Shown: positions 54,669 through 64,000 of the stretch, one piece after another | How the letters are laid out: each line of letters starts with the position of its first letter | Numbering within the stretch: the first letter of the stretch is position 1 | DNA from: Ascarosepion bandense | Lineage: Eukaryota; Mollusca; Cephalopoda; Sepiida; Sepiidae | Assembly: GCA_037127315.1 (NCBI GenBank) | Contig: JBBBDQ010001122.1 | Coordinates: forward strand, 8,246,001 to 8,310,000 | Direction of reading: 5' to 3' | Length of the DNA stretch: 64,000 nt | Translations under genes and position numbers: made by a program | Notes under the pieces: generated by a model | The model's input: only the letters and a program-made list of their open reading frames with translations | Database searches by the model: none | Told to the model about the DNA's origin: nothing

Positions 54669-54840
54669 TAATTACTAAAAATTTACATGTTCGATATGCT
54701 GTTTCTCCAATAGACTTTAATCAATATATCATCCAGATAAGAAGCTGCGATTTCACAATCAGCAAACATGATGTCCAGAGCTTGTTGAAATATGTCGGGA
54801 ACCAGTTTTATCCTAATGGAACTTGTACAATCCCTTGTAC
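54668..54840 (-). pseudogene. Ty3-type RT palm with YLDD
   Basis: The minus strand reads VPDIFQQALDIMFADCEIAA then SYLDDILIK, the FQxxMDxxL and catalytic YLDD blocks. It continues across the LINE-E insertion into 53388-53704, giving a plausible interrupted single element. Confidence 0.8.
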
Positions 54841-54966
54841 GTCAGTCAGTCAGTTAAGTGCCACACGTGATACACGCTTGGGCGATCATGTCGCGAAAGA
54901 GACATGTCTGACTGGGCAGAAGATTATCCCGCAGTAGGTTGCCATTGATTTCTGCGGTAGACTGGA
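54841..54966 (-). mobile_element. SINE-A body fragment
   Basis: TCAGTCAGTCAGTTAAGTGC to TTTCTGCGGTAGACTGG. Head and proximal body are missing. Confidence 0.85.
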
Positions 54967-55068
54967 ATTTCTATTTCACTTTTTAATGCTGCAATCACCG
55001 TATCCTCAAACAGTTCATTATTCTTATTTTTATTTATTTCTCTTTTTTTGTATCTGATATGTCCCGGA

Positions 55069-55074
<6 letters not shown>

Positions 55075-55107
<33 letters not shown>
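55075..55107. repeat. (TA)n, SINE-D tail
   Basis: TA run directly 3' (minus strand) of SINE-D copy 4. Confidence 0.95.
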
Positions 55108-55110
<3 letters not shown>

Positions 55111-55266
55111 CATCCGCAGACAGATCTGTTTCGCCGTATCACAGCTCTGTACGGTTAGACTCCGATTGCTTTTTTACCCAGGATTGAAACCCGACTGAAA
55201 TGGCGTCACTCGGCGACCCTACCCCTGGGCTATGGGCGTTCGGTGGAAGCAGGCAGACTTTTTATA
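55107..55266 (-). mobile_element. SINE-D copy 4, broken ribozyme
   Basis: The minus strand runs from AAAAAGTCTGCCTGCTTCC through A box TAGCCCAGGGG and GGGTTTCAATCC to the ribozyme region (55109-55160) and a (TA)n tail. Another short TA run lies 5' of it. The family order head-linker-ribozyme-TA is the same as in copies 1 and 2. Confidence 0.85.
55109..55160 (-). ncRNA. Hammerhead ribozyme with core deletion
   Basis: Stem I (GUC/GAC and CCGUA/UGCGG), stem II GCUGU-GAU-ACGGC, GAAA, stem III and GUC are all present. CUGAUGA is reduced to CAGA by a 3-nt loss and a substitution. Self-cleavage should be abolished. Confidence 0.85.
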
Positions 55267-55384
55267 TATATATATATATCATTCGAGGTAGTTAAGCGGT
55301 TTAAGCAAATGCAACCGTGTAGGTCAATCTAGTAAGTAGACGTAATGGACGGTACTCGCCGTATGCAGTATCCTGAAACTTTTT

Positions 55385-55735
55385 TCTGTTGTTAGTAGTG
55401 AACGTGAAGCATGTGCCACGGCTTTTATTTTACCATCATCAACTTGGTATAGAATTACTGCTTTTATACCATAATCGCAAAGCATCTGAAACTAATACGA
55501 TTTCTACTTTCGGGTAATAGTGTACTAATAAGTATGGCGTTAGTATTTTCTTGATTTCTTTAAACACCTTTTGACACTTCTCAGTCCGGTTCCACTTTAC
55601 GCCTATTTTAAACAAATTGTTTAGTGGAGCTCTCAAATTCTGCATGTTAGTTATATAGATTTTATAATAATTTGCTAATCCTAGAAATGCTTTCAGCCTA
55701 ATAACATTTGTTGGAGAAGGTATATTCTAAATTGC
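55385..55735 (-). pseudogene. Ty3-type RT end and RNase H start, second copy
   Basis: The minus strand reads RLKAFLGLANYYKIYITNMQ, GVKWNRTEKCQKVFKEIKKI, LVHYYPKVEIVLVSDA, then after a 1-nt frameshift CDYGIKAVILYQVDDGKIKA and AHASRSLLTTEK. Same domain arrangement as 53388-53704, and the same orientation, so this is a separate copy. Confidence 0.88.
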
Positions 55736-55769
55736 ACTTGCCTTCAACGGATCTGGTTGACGACCATTT

Positions 55770-56315
55770 TGGTCAATTATATTGCATTCAGTTACGCACA
55801 AATACCATTGGGAAAGGTATTAATCCATCTCTTTCCTCCAGTTATGAGTTAAATAATAGAATAGATTAGGTTCTGTAGCCTTGGCTGGCAATCAGTCTAC
55901 CGCAGAAAGCAATGGCAACCTACTGCAGGATAATCTTCTGCCCGGTCAGTCGTATCTCTTTCGAGACATGATCGTCCAAGCGTGTATCACGTATGGCACT
56001 TAACTGACTGATTGAATATGATATTTGGAAACAATTAAGGCTTCAACTGGGAATAATGTTGGGGACCGGTTTTCTATTGTTATGAAGTAATAAACTGATC
56101 CCCCACTAATTACTATTTGATAATATAATACATCTCTTTTTCCCCTTCTAGCTATGAGTCAAATAACAGTAGAGATTGGGTTCTATAGCCTTGGCTGGCA
56201 ACCAGTCTACAGCAAAAAGCAATGGCATCCTACTGCGAGATAATCTTCTGCCCAGACAGTTGTATCTCTTTCGAGACATGATCGCCCAAGCGTGTATCAC
56301 GTATGGCACTTAAGA
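55770..56315 (+). mobile_element. SINE-A, two-body copy, head damaged
   Basis: Enters at ATTGCATTCAGTTACGCACA, then body 1, linker with GTTGGGGACCGG facing CTGATCCCCCAC, and body 2. Body starts are about 306 bp apart. Both hairpins have a TATCTC change. Confidence 0.88.
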
Positions 56316-56515
56316 GTTTGTTGAAATAAGTTTGGAACCACTTTTATCCCAAAAGGAAGTCGCGTAAACTGAAATACTCCCTTTACTAACATTATTCTTC
56401 AACGTTTATTTGGAAAGACGCTTTAAAACGATCCCGCTTTGAAAAAGGAATTCCTTCGTTTAATTTCTTTAAAATTTTCTCTAGATTTGATAATGGTTAG
56501 CTATGTGATTCTACA
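56316..56515. other. Possible Ty3-type continuation
   Basis: AGAGTTTGTTGAAATAAGTT to GTCGCGTAAACTGAAATACT resembles the text at 54775-54835 (GAGCTTGTTGAAATATGTCG), so this may be more of the Ty3 RT region. Confidence 0.35.
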
Positions 56516-56520
56516 CATTT

Positions 56521-57755
56521 TTTTTTTAATCGTTTCACCTCAAGTAAGGCATTCTACTGCCACTATTGCGCATGGGGCTACATAGGGGAAGGTAAATAGA
56601 AAGAGTGGTTAGATATAGGAAATGTCAGAAGGGGGGGATGATAGGTAGTTGGGAGGATGGGAAGAGTGTTTGAAAGAATGGAAGCGAGTTAGTTTGTTAG
56701 GAGGTGTCTATTGACCTTATATTTAAACTCCTGAAGATTGTAGCCGTCGGGAAAGCAGTCATGTGGAAGGGAATTCCACATTCGGGAAGTACGAGAAAAG
56801 AAACTGTTGGAGTAGAAGTTGCGGTTGCATTTTATCGGTTTCACTGTAAAAGGGTGGGATCTAGTTGCTAATCTAGTATCTCGTGCAAATTCGAACCTAG
56901 AGGGCAACAGTGATCTAAGTTCATCGGAGCAGAAGCCATGGAAGCATTTATAGAAGAGACACAGGGAAGCCATGTCGCGCCGGTGAGAGAGAGACTGCAG
57001 GCGGTCTGCTAAGTCAGTATCGATCACATTGACCCTCCGCTGTACCTTGTCGAGAAGCCCAAGGAGAATAGCAGGGGCACCCGACCAGATATGGCAACAG
57101 TATTCAATGCACGGGCGGATGGTATATTTATAAATGTGCAGGATAGATTCAGACGGAAAAAAAACCTCCGGGCCCTGCACAGAGAACCGACTTTCATAGC
57201 AGCGGATTTAGCAATGGATTCGATATAGTCATTCCACTTGAGGTCCGCTGAAAGTGTGAGACCAAGGAGTCGCAGTGTTTTACTCTCTGGGAGGCAAGCC
57301 TGGTCCATGCTAATGGGAGGTAGGTGCGGTTGTCTATGATGGTTAATTGATAGTAGTTTCGTTTTAGAAGCATTAAAATTTACGAGCCATTTCTTACCCC
57401 AGTCCACTACGGATTGGAAGTCCTTTCCAAGCTCGTCTGCAAAGTTAGTTTTGTCGCCCACACCAGTTTTTTGATCGAGGCGAGAGTAAACTTGGGATAT
57501 TATGGTATCGAGGAGATCATTAATGTAGACCAGAAAGAGCGTAGGACCTAGGATAGAGCCTTGAGGGACACCCGCGTTCGTATGGTAGCTCTGGGAGGCA
57601 TGTCCTTTTAATACCACTTTCAATGTGCGGTTAGATAGGAATGACTGGATTAGTTCAAACAATTGTCCAGCTATACCATAGCTCCGCAGTTTGCATAGAA
57701 GGCCAGCATGCCAAACTCTGTCGAACGCTTTAGAGATATCCAAGGCGACGGTTCG
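56521..57755 (-). pseudogene. LINE-J, long copy with in-frame loss of YADD
   Basis: The minus strand has DISKAFDRVWHAGLLCKLRS, NAGVPQGSILGPTLFLVYIN, SQVYSRLDQKTGVGDKTNFA, KKWLVNFNASKTKLLSINHH, a frameshift in a T8 run near 57160, then IYKYTIRPCIEYCCHIWSGA, SHPFTVKPIKCN, FFSRTSRMWNSLPHDCFPDG and YNLQEFKYKVNRHLLTN stop, UTR and tail. Against 38384 the nine codons holding RIYADDPTI are missing at 57488/57489. The rest of the frame is intact. Confidence 0.93.
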
Positions 57756-58069
57756 GGCTTCGCCATTTGTTTAACCATGTCGAAAAATCAGCACAAACAC
57801 GTATTTCTTCTAGTGCTTCTTATTTTGAATGGTCAATTTTTTCAAATTACTCTCATTTTTTGTTTACTTGATCGAAGACTGCAAACGATACGTTCCAGTT
57901 TAAATATTGGCGTCAACCCTTTCCTAATTGAAACTTTACTTTGACTTTGGAACATCAACCCATTCAGTCCGATTGAATATCCTGGAAACATGTTTTAATA
58001 TTTCCTATAAATTGCCACATTGTTACTTTTTTTAAATGGTTATTTGTTTAATTATACTTGTTCAATAAA
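57756..58069. other. Unassigned sequence
   Basis: A 78-codon frame at 57708-57944 (+) is partly antisense to LINE-J. Nothing recognised. Confidence 0.4.
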
Positions 58070-58071
58070 TA

Positions 58072-58470
58072 CACTACTGGCCATAATTATTAGGAAACCC
58101 CAGTTTTTTTTTTAAGAAAATGATGTATTTTATAGTATTTTTGCTATTTATTTCAAGTGGATAATTCTAAATGAAAATAAAATGGTTCTTTTGTTATTAT
58201 TGCTTTGCAAAAATTTAACAAGGCAAGGAAGCAAAGATGGATTCTTCCGAATCACCCTAAATTTTCTTCATTCTTTCATTGATGAAACTGCAATATAGGT
58301 AATTATTAAATATTTATAAATTCATCGATGCATATGTTATTGAGCAATATTAACAAAAAACATTCTATTTTCATTTACAATTATTCACTTGGCAATAAAT
58401 ACTAAAACATAGTATGAAATACATCATTTTTTCAAACACTATGGTGGCCTAATAATTATGGCCGGTAATG
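58072..58470. mobile_element. Tc1/mariner-type MITE, 399 bp
   Basis: Terminal inverted repeats CACTACTGGCCATAATTATT then AGGAAACC, and the reverse complement of GGTGGCCTAATAATTATGGC then CGGTAATG, about 28 bp with few mismatches. Flanked by TA at 58070-58071 and 58471-58472, the expected target duplication. No transposase. Confidence 0.9.
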
Positions 58471-58472
58471 TA

Positions 58473-58915
58473 TTTATAGGTAAATTCCATAACTCAAATA
58501 AATCCATCATGTCAGTACCTAATAAATTTGTAGTTTTTTCAACACATAGACCTTAGCTTTTACACACTCGTCAAGAAATTAAACCTTGTCAGTCATTTAA
58601 CAAATAACAAATAAAATTATCACCTGACAGGCCAGCTGTTTTACGTGGGAAACCGAGCACCAACACTCAAGTCAATGATCAAAATTTATGCAGGCCACGA
58701 AAACACGGGATCGGGCTCTAAACTTGTCTATTCTTCTGAGCTGAGTATCAGTCTGTAGACCGAGCTTCAATTAAGTCATACTCTGCCCCAAGACAGAGAG
58801 CTTAACAAGGGCGTGTCTCACAGAACATAGGGTATTTACTTATGCATCCAACAGTGAGGCAGTATGCGACACAAATTTAGTCGTTTAACTTGAGGAACAT
58901 TCAAGTCAGTGGTTT
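58473..58915. other. Diverged module of the 58.6-60.3 kb cluster
   Basis: CACGGGATCGGGCTCTAAAC then TTGTCTATTCTTCTGAG and CAGTCTGTAGACCGAGC recur in altered form at 60215-60290. Confidence 0.45.
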
Positions 58916-58917
58916 GA

Positions 58918-59612
58918 GTTTGAGTTTGAGTTTTATTTAACGGCATATCAACACCTCTGTGGGTTATTTTATACCAAAAAGGTAGGGTCTTAAGGTATTT
59001 TTTTAATGTTCGGTTATAGTGAGAAGGTTGATTTTCTCAGATTTTAATAAACATTTTTTGTTTTTATTCTTTTTTATTTTAGAGTTTGAGTTTTGTTTAA
59101 CGGCATATCAACACCTCTGTGGGTTATTTAATGCCAAAAAGGTATTTTGTTATGTTCAGTTATCGTGAAAAAATTGATTTCGTCAGATTTTAATGAATTA
59201 TTTTTATTTTAGAAAACTGAAGATATTTTATATTTTTGTATTCAAAAATGTATTGCTGGTAATAGTTTTTTCATTCAAAATGTGTTATGGTAATATTTTT
59301 TCTTCAAAAATCTATTGTTGGGAACATTTTTCCTTCAAAAATCTATTGTTGGTAAAAAATTTTTTTTAAAAATGTATTGTTGGTAATATTTTTTTCTTCA
59401 AAAATGTATATATTTTTTATAAGAGTCTACTTTTATGCTTTCCAGTTTGAGGATTAACTATTTGCCCATAGCTGGGACCCTAACAGGTGCTACCACTCCG
59501 GGTCTGGTTGAACCTGGGAACAAGAGCAATTAAGAAATGGTTCAATGCTCCTCACAACCTCCCAATCAGAGGCCTTGCTGCCAGATGCAGTTTACCTTCA
59601 AAACCAAGACCC
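58918..59612 (-). repeat. Rep-C, with a duplicated terminal part
   Basis: The terminus TTTGAGTTTTATTTAACGGC appears at 58926 and again, as TTTGAGTTTTGTTTAACGGC, at 59083. About four ~30-bp internal units (TTCAAAAATCTATTGTTGG) follow, and then the 5' module to TGCAGTTTACCTTCAAAACC. Start of the tail shows (TTTGAG)n. Confidence 0.85.
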
Positions 59613-59699
59613 AGGTCAAGGGTCGAATGGATCTGTGACTATTCTTGTTTTAGTAACTTGGAGTATTTTCTCAATGTTTCCCCACTGAGACCTGTTGTG

Positions 59700-60330
59700 A
59701 TACAAGTTTGGATTTAACGTGGAAACCCAAGCGAGAACAGTAGGTCAAAACTTTCAACAGCCCTTGCATTCACAGTCTGACGCACGAGGTTTGTTTATTT
59801 TTCTTACACGTGTCTCAGTCCGCAGACCGGACCCCAACTGAGTCGAACTCTGTCCGAAGAAATATAGGTCAAAATTTACCCATGCAAATGCAATCGTGGA
59901 ATCTAAACTTTTGTTTTTTTTTCTTAGCCAAGTCTTTGTCCGTAGAGGGATCCCGTACTATGTCGATCTCTGTCAGGAAACATTGTCTTCCTCAGGATAC
60001 TCTCAGTTCGTAATCAGAGAGTTTGACAACTTTGAGCTCTCTCGGAACCCCGTGTATTTACCTATAACCACGCCCCTAAATGAGGCGGAACGTGTTATGA
60101 CCCATCCCCTAAATGAGGTGGAATGTATAAAAAAAAACAAACTCATTTCTTTAACATGGGAAACCCGAGCGCATATTTTCGATTCAATGGTCAAATTTTA
60201 TCCAGATGTTATACGCGGGGTCGGGCACTAAGCCAATCTATTCTTCTCAATCGCGTGTCTGTCTGTCGACGGAGACCAGACTGAGTCGAACTCTGCTCGA
60301 AGACAGCGACTCGATGGTCAAAATTCACCG
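59700..60330. repeat. Diverged repeated module cluster
   Basis: TCCGCAGACCGGACC plus ACTGAGTCGAACTCTGTCCG (59820), CCGTAGAGGGATCC plus ATGTCGATCTCTGTCAGG (59940) and GTCGACGGAGACC plus ACTGAGTCGAACTCTGCTCG (60265) are versions of one unit. CCCCTAAATGAGGCGGAACG and CCCCTAAATGAGGTGGAATG form a local direct repeat. No function assigned. Confidence 0.6.
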
Positions 60331-60485
60331 AGCACCCACAAGTTTTATTTCTTTATTTGAGGCGTCTTGCATTTTGATTCTTGTTACCAGGAGTGTCTTA
60401 TTTACTCCACAAAAAAATTTCAAAATTTTATTATTTCACGAATAAATTCAAATAAATTTCTGATAAATACATTGAAGGCAATATA

Positions 60486-61444
60486 CAGTGGAACATCTCG
60501 CATGTGACCCCCTCTACTGCCATCAAAAACGGGTCGCATACGGCAGGTGGTCGCTCACTAAAGGCTCCATAGTTATAACCTATTACGCCAGGAACGTATA
60601 TTCGACTCATCAGAATGTACATAGACTTTTATCGTGTAATCTGGTAATAAATAAATGAGAACATAAGAAAATGGCCAAACTTTATTAAAATTTATTCAAC
60701 GTAATTCATTTTAAAATTTAAAAAAAAAACGTATTCACGACGGTCAGCAAGAGACCAAAATATTTATTCACAAAAAATATTTATTAAGAGGACTTAAAAA
60801 AAGTATATGGTTTCAGTTTATTTTTATAATTGTATGATGGTAAAAAACTAATTTGCGATAATACATGAAAAAAAAAACATACAAAAAAAACTGACAGCGA
60901 TCGTGGATGGGGGTTAAGAGACAGAGAGATGGCGATAGATATACCCAGATAGAAATAGAATAGATAGATACACAAAAAAATAAAAGAACGAAACAGATAG
61001 ACATTTGAGAAAGGGACATAATTGTGATTTTCCCAATCCCTGAATTTATCCAAGTCAGTACAGAGACTGCGATAAATCCCTTGAACATGTCAAATGCAAT
61101 AAATGTCGTAGAAAACACCTGATGTTTGACCGTGAGGTGAACTCAGGCAATGTACATTTCAACAAGAAATAACAGGTTGATACAACACTACAATAACAAA
61201 ACAATGAGGAAGTGTTCCTGGCTTAGATCAAATCGAAATGAAACAGATTACTCATTTAATTTCTTCTATTTTAGAAGTTCGCAGTGTACGACCAAAATGG
61301 ATTTTTTTATTTTTAAAGCGGTCGCTTGATCAATGATTTTTACTCGTTGATGTTAATCGCGGGTCGCGTTATGGAGGTGGTCGCTCACTAAGGATCAATT
61401 AACATTAGCATGACGAAGAGGATCGCATACAGCAGTTTCCACTG
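60486..61444. mobile_element. pogo/Tigger-like non-autonomous element
   Basis: Ends CAGTGGAACATCTCGCATGT and the reverse complement of TCGCATACAGCAGTTTCCAC then TG share CAGTGGAA and a weaker inner part. Subterminal GGTGGTCGCTCACTAA occurs near both ends in direct orientation. TA precedes the left end but AA follows the right, so the target duplication is not clean. No transposase frame. Confidence 0.5.
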
Positions 61445-61537
61445 AATGTCTACACCAGAAATCTAATTATGAATCATCACAAGCAAAATATGCAATTTTC
61501 TTTATTAATTTTAATTGTTTGAACATTATTTGTAGTC

Positions 61538-61718
61538 GATAGTCTATCGCCCGGTTCACACTCCACCCATGTCTATTGAACAGGTTAAGAGGCTCGTCCC
61601 TTTTTCCCTGTTTAGGATGTGGTTTCCGGCTTTCTCTTGTCCAATCTTTTCACTATTACGTAGCCCCCTGCACATCAGTGGCATTACCGCCTTGCTCGGG
61701 GTGATACAATTAAAAAAA
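61538..61718 (+). mobile_element. SINE-B copy
   Basis: AGTCTATCGCCCGGTTCACA, TCTATTGAACAGGTTAAGAG, CCCCTGCACATCAGTGGCA and an A-run. Confidence 0.88.
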
Positions 61719-61804
61719 AAATTTGAGTAGGTGTTCAGTTTTTAATCAGACAGTATATTTATTTCTACCGGCCTGATTATTTGCAATAAATTTTGTTACA
61801 AAAA

Positions 61805-61885
61805 TGTGTGTCATTTGTCAGGATTCGAACCTGCGACTCCTATCAACATAGGCGAAGCCACCAATTGATCTGGTGCGTCTTAGAA
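61805..61885 (-). repeat. tRNA-like segment, not a functional tRNA
   Basis: The minus strand shows GGTTCGAATCC within a good T arm (CAGG-TTCGAAT-CCTG) and a D-arm-like ATCAATTGGTGG. The anticodon stem CCUAU/AUAGG encloses only four bases, and no acceptor stem pairs. Probably a tRNA pseudogene or SINE head. Confidence 0.45.
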
Positions 61886-62459
61886 CACTCAATCACGAAT
61901 GATTCCACAGTCTAATCGAAGTCAAATCAAACCTTATATAACAAAATTTTCGATTCTACGCAAGTAACCAATTCGGCTCTGAAATGTATCGTAATGTCAA
62001 CAAATGTAAAAATACAATGTTACGGAAAGTCCCGAGAATTAACGAAATGGTTTTAACAACCGACATATTTTATTTTATTTGTACAAACATTATTTTTAAT
62101 CGATACAATTTTTTTATTGTATTCGATAAGTAAAACTTAGCAAAAATTGTTAAAGATCACAAAATAAGCTAGTTAATGAATAAGATTTGTAAGATCATTT
62201 GTTATATCGTAATTAATAAAAACAAATATAGATAAAAGTCTATATAACGCCATAATACTGCTGTACAGAGTCATAGAAGAAAAGGGTTACGGAAATTAAC
62301 GAAGATTAACGAAACTTGGTTATAAACAACCGACAATTTGAAGTGATTTGTTTGAACATTATTTTTGATCGATACTCATATTTAAGTAGATACTCTGTTT
62401 TTTTTTAATTAAACAGTATTATATATTTATATCTACCGGCCTGATTATTTACAATAAAT

Positions 62460-62498
62460 TTTTATTACGAAAATGTGTGGCACATTTTCGTAATAAAA
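62460..62498. repeat. Perfect 18-bp hairpin
   Basis: TTTTATTACGAAAATGTG-TGG-CACATTTTCGTAATAAAA. The left arm is the conserved end of the 660-bp repeat. The right arm is its exact reverse complement. Confidence 0.92.
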
Positions 62499-62500
62499 TT

Positions 62501-63008
62501 CGTAATTGTTTTAAATTCGCTTTGTTTATGGAAAATCGGACTAAAACTAGTGCATTTTATAACATATGATATCATAAAATAGTTAACATTTTCAGTATAA
62601 TTTCTCTTTGAAGTAAAGAAGGTCTGATTTGTTAGGCCAATGATTTAGTAATAATGTGTTTTTGCAATCCATTTTGTTTTAATAAAATTTGTAATGCTCC
62701 AATAAAGTATAAATTTTCAAAGACTGTGATATAAGACTTTCATTGATCACTGGAATTATATTGCAATGCTAAGCTTTTGAACCTAAACTTAATCTTTAAA
62801 CTCATTTCTTCTAAAAAAAACTGTAATAATATAGAAAATAATTGTATTCGTTATTTATGTGAAATTTCAACTTTCGAATTGAGGGCAATACCATATTTCC
62901 AAAATGCCCTTGCCCTATTTAACAGTAGTATAAAATAGCAAAATATTATAGAGATTGTAATATGAAGGTCATTAATTGTAATATGCCAGATTGTAATATG
63001 AAGGTCAG
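62501..63008. other. Unassigned, A/T-rich
   Basis: TTGTAATATGAAGGTCA is repeated locally at 62956 and 62994, directly before the SINE-A head. Confidence 0.45.
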
Positions 63009-63009
63009 T

Positions 63010-64000
63010 ATCTGCTTTGTGGTGTAGTAGATATCGACTCGGAACGAGAGATCGGGGAACCGAGTTCAAATTCCAGTTTTATTCCTTGCATTCACTTACG
63101 CACAAAAACCCTTATATTAATCCGCCTGTTCCCTCCAGTTATGGGTTAAATAATAAGACAGGTTCAATAGACGTGTGTGGAGTGTGAACCGGGCGATAGA
63201 TAGGTCTATCTACTCCAATTGAAAAAAAAAAAGAAACCAAAGTGAGAAGATTGGAAAAGAGAAAGCCGAAAACCACATCCTAAACAGGGAACAAAGGATG
63301 AGCCTCTTAACCTGTTCAATAACGTGGGTAGAGTGTGAACCGGGCGATATAGCCTTGGCTGGAAACCAGTCTACCGCAGAAAGCAATGCCAACCTACTGC
63401 GAGATAATCTTCTGCCCAGTCAGCGTGTATCACGTATGGCACTTAACTGACTGACTGAATATAATATTTGGAAACAATTAAAGCTTCAACTGGGAATAAT
63501 GTTGGGGATTGGTTTTCTATTGTTATGAAATAATAAACTGATCCCCCACTAATGACTACTTAATAATATAATACATCTCTTTTCCCCTTCTACCTATGAG
63601 TCAAATAAGAGGACAGATTGGGTTCTATAGCTTTGTTCGGCAACCAGTCTACCGCAGAAAGCAATGGCAACCTACTGCTGGATAATCTTATGCCTTGTCA
63701 GTCATGTATCGAAAGAGACATGATCGCCCAAGCGTATTTCACGTATAGCACTTAACTGACTGACTGAACATACTAGTTGGAAACAAAGCTTCTACTAGGC
63801 ATAAAGTGGGGGATCGGCTTTCTATTGTTATGAAGTAATGAACCGATCCCCCACTAATTACTAATAATAGTAAAATACATCTCTTCTTCTAGCTATGAGG
63901 TAAATAACAGGACAGATTGGGTTCTATAGATTTGGTCGGCAACTAGTCTACTGCAGAAAGCAATGGCAACCTACTGCGGGATAATCTTTTGACCAGTCAG
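63010..64000 (+). mobile_element. SINE-A, three-body copy, runs off the window
   Basis: Head GCTTTGTGGTGTAGTAGATA with B-box region GAGTTCAAATTCC. It is interrupted by an inverted SINE-B (63165-63345), then body 1, linker, body 2, linker, body 3 (cut at the end). Body starts near 63611 and 63910 are about 299 bp apart. The last linker has the perfect arm pair GTGGGGGATCGG and CCGATCCCCCAC. Confidence 0.9.
63165..63345 (-). mobile_element. SINE-B inserted in SINE-A
   Basis: Minus-oriented SINE-B text (TAGACGTGTGTGGAGTGTGA, AAACCACATCCTAAACAGGG). It lacks the LINE-J-like tail; instead GTGTGAACCGGGCGATA occurs at both edges, suggesting a rearranged or doubled copy. Confidence 0.75.

Larger units (their letters stand above)
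61722..62500. repeat. Diverged ~660-bp direct repeat
   Basis: CTACCGGCCTGATTATTT plus CAATAAATTTT occurs at 61768 and 62431. A second shared block (ACAACCGAC, GAACATTATTTTTGATCGAT or a variant) occurs at 62057 and 62328. The copy ends are followed by tRNA-like sequence in one case and a perfect hairpin in the other. Confidence 0.7.

Noticed and set aside
61805..61885. Functional tRNA gene
   Set aside because: The anticodon loop would be four bases and no acceptor stem forms; only the T arm is good.

Overview
This window looks like repeat-dense nuclear DNA from an invertebrate animal. It is A+T-rich, carries tRNA-derived SINEs, several non-LTR retrotransposon families, Ty3-type LTR remnants, Helitrons, MITEs, long foldbacks, satellites and microsatellites, and shows no operon-like gene packing. 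I cannot name the species. No intact host gene was recognised. Every recognisable protein fragment belongs to a mobile element, and nearly all are truncated or frameshifted. Long open frames in the satellites and pyrimidine or purine tracts are composition artefacts.

Family names used here are working labels. SINE-A is a tRNA-headed SINE with a modular, tandemly repeated body (about 17 loci). SINE-B is a short element whose 3' tail matches LINE-J. Rep-C is an interspersed repeat ending in CTCAAA-like units. SINE-D is a tRNA-like element that contains a type I hammerhead ribozyme (four loci: 3030, 18299, 50588, 55107). LINE-J is a Jockey/CR1-like LINE, LINE-K a second relative, LINE-E an endonuclease-reverse transcriptase LINE, and LINE-R an R2-like LINE with a restriction-like endonuclease. 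Hel-1 and Hel-2 are non-autonomous Helitrons.

Layout. 0-10 kb: an 11-bp satellite with a 165-bp higher-order period, a Hel-1 piece, a 0.6-kb foldback, SINE-D with a ribozyme, a 2.3-kb polypyrimidine array, and a second 11-bp array. 10-20 kb: a complete Hel-1, rep-C, a transposase remnant, purine-rich tracts, a LINE-J tail with a 121-bp triplication, the second ribozyme SINE, a SINE-A dimer, and the start of a complete Hel-2. 20-31 kb: LINE-J, LINE-K and LINE-E pieces, tandem SINE-B, and a 98-bp minisatellite. 31-46 kb: a second complete Hel-1, a SINE-A multimer, a Ty3 RNase H remnant, a LINE-J copy with YADD, a solo LTR, and LINE-E. 46-57 kb: a GIY-YIG remnant, two LINE-R copies, a 0.65-kb foldback, Ty3 pieces interrupted by LINE-E, a dead ribozyme copy, and a LINE-J copy that has lost YADD in frame. 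57-64 kb: a Tc1-like MITE, a pogo-like element, diverged repeats, and a SINE-A multimer running off the end.

The most interesting item is SINE-D. Two copies keep the full hammerhead core, a GUC cleavage site and all stems. Stem II keeps pairing across loci although its bases differ. The ribozyme sits just before the (TA)n tail, so it would cut the 3' tail off a Pol III transcript. Hammerheads in repeats are known from animal retrozymes, Penelope-like elements and the schistosome Sm-alpha SINE, so the concept has precedent. This family and its arrangement could still be undescribed.
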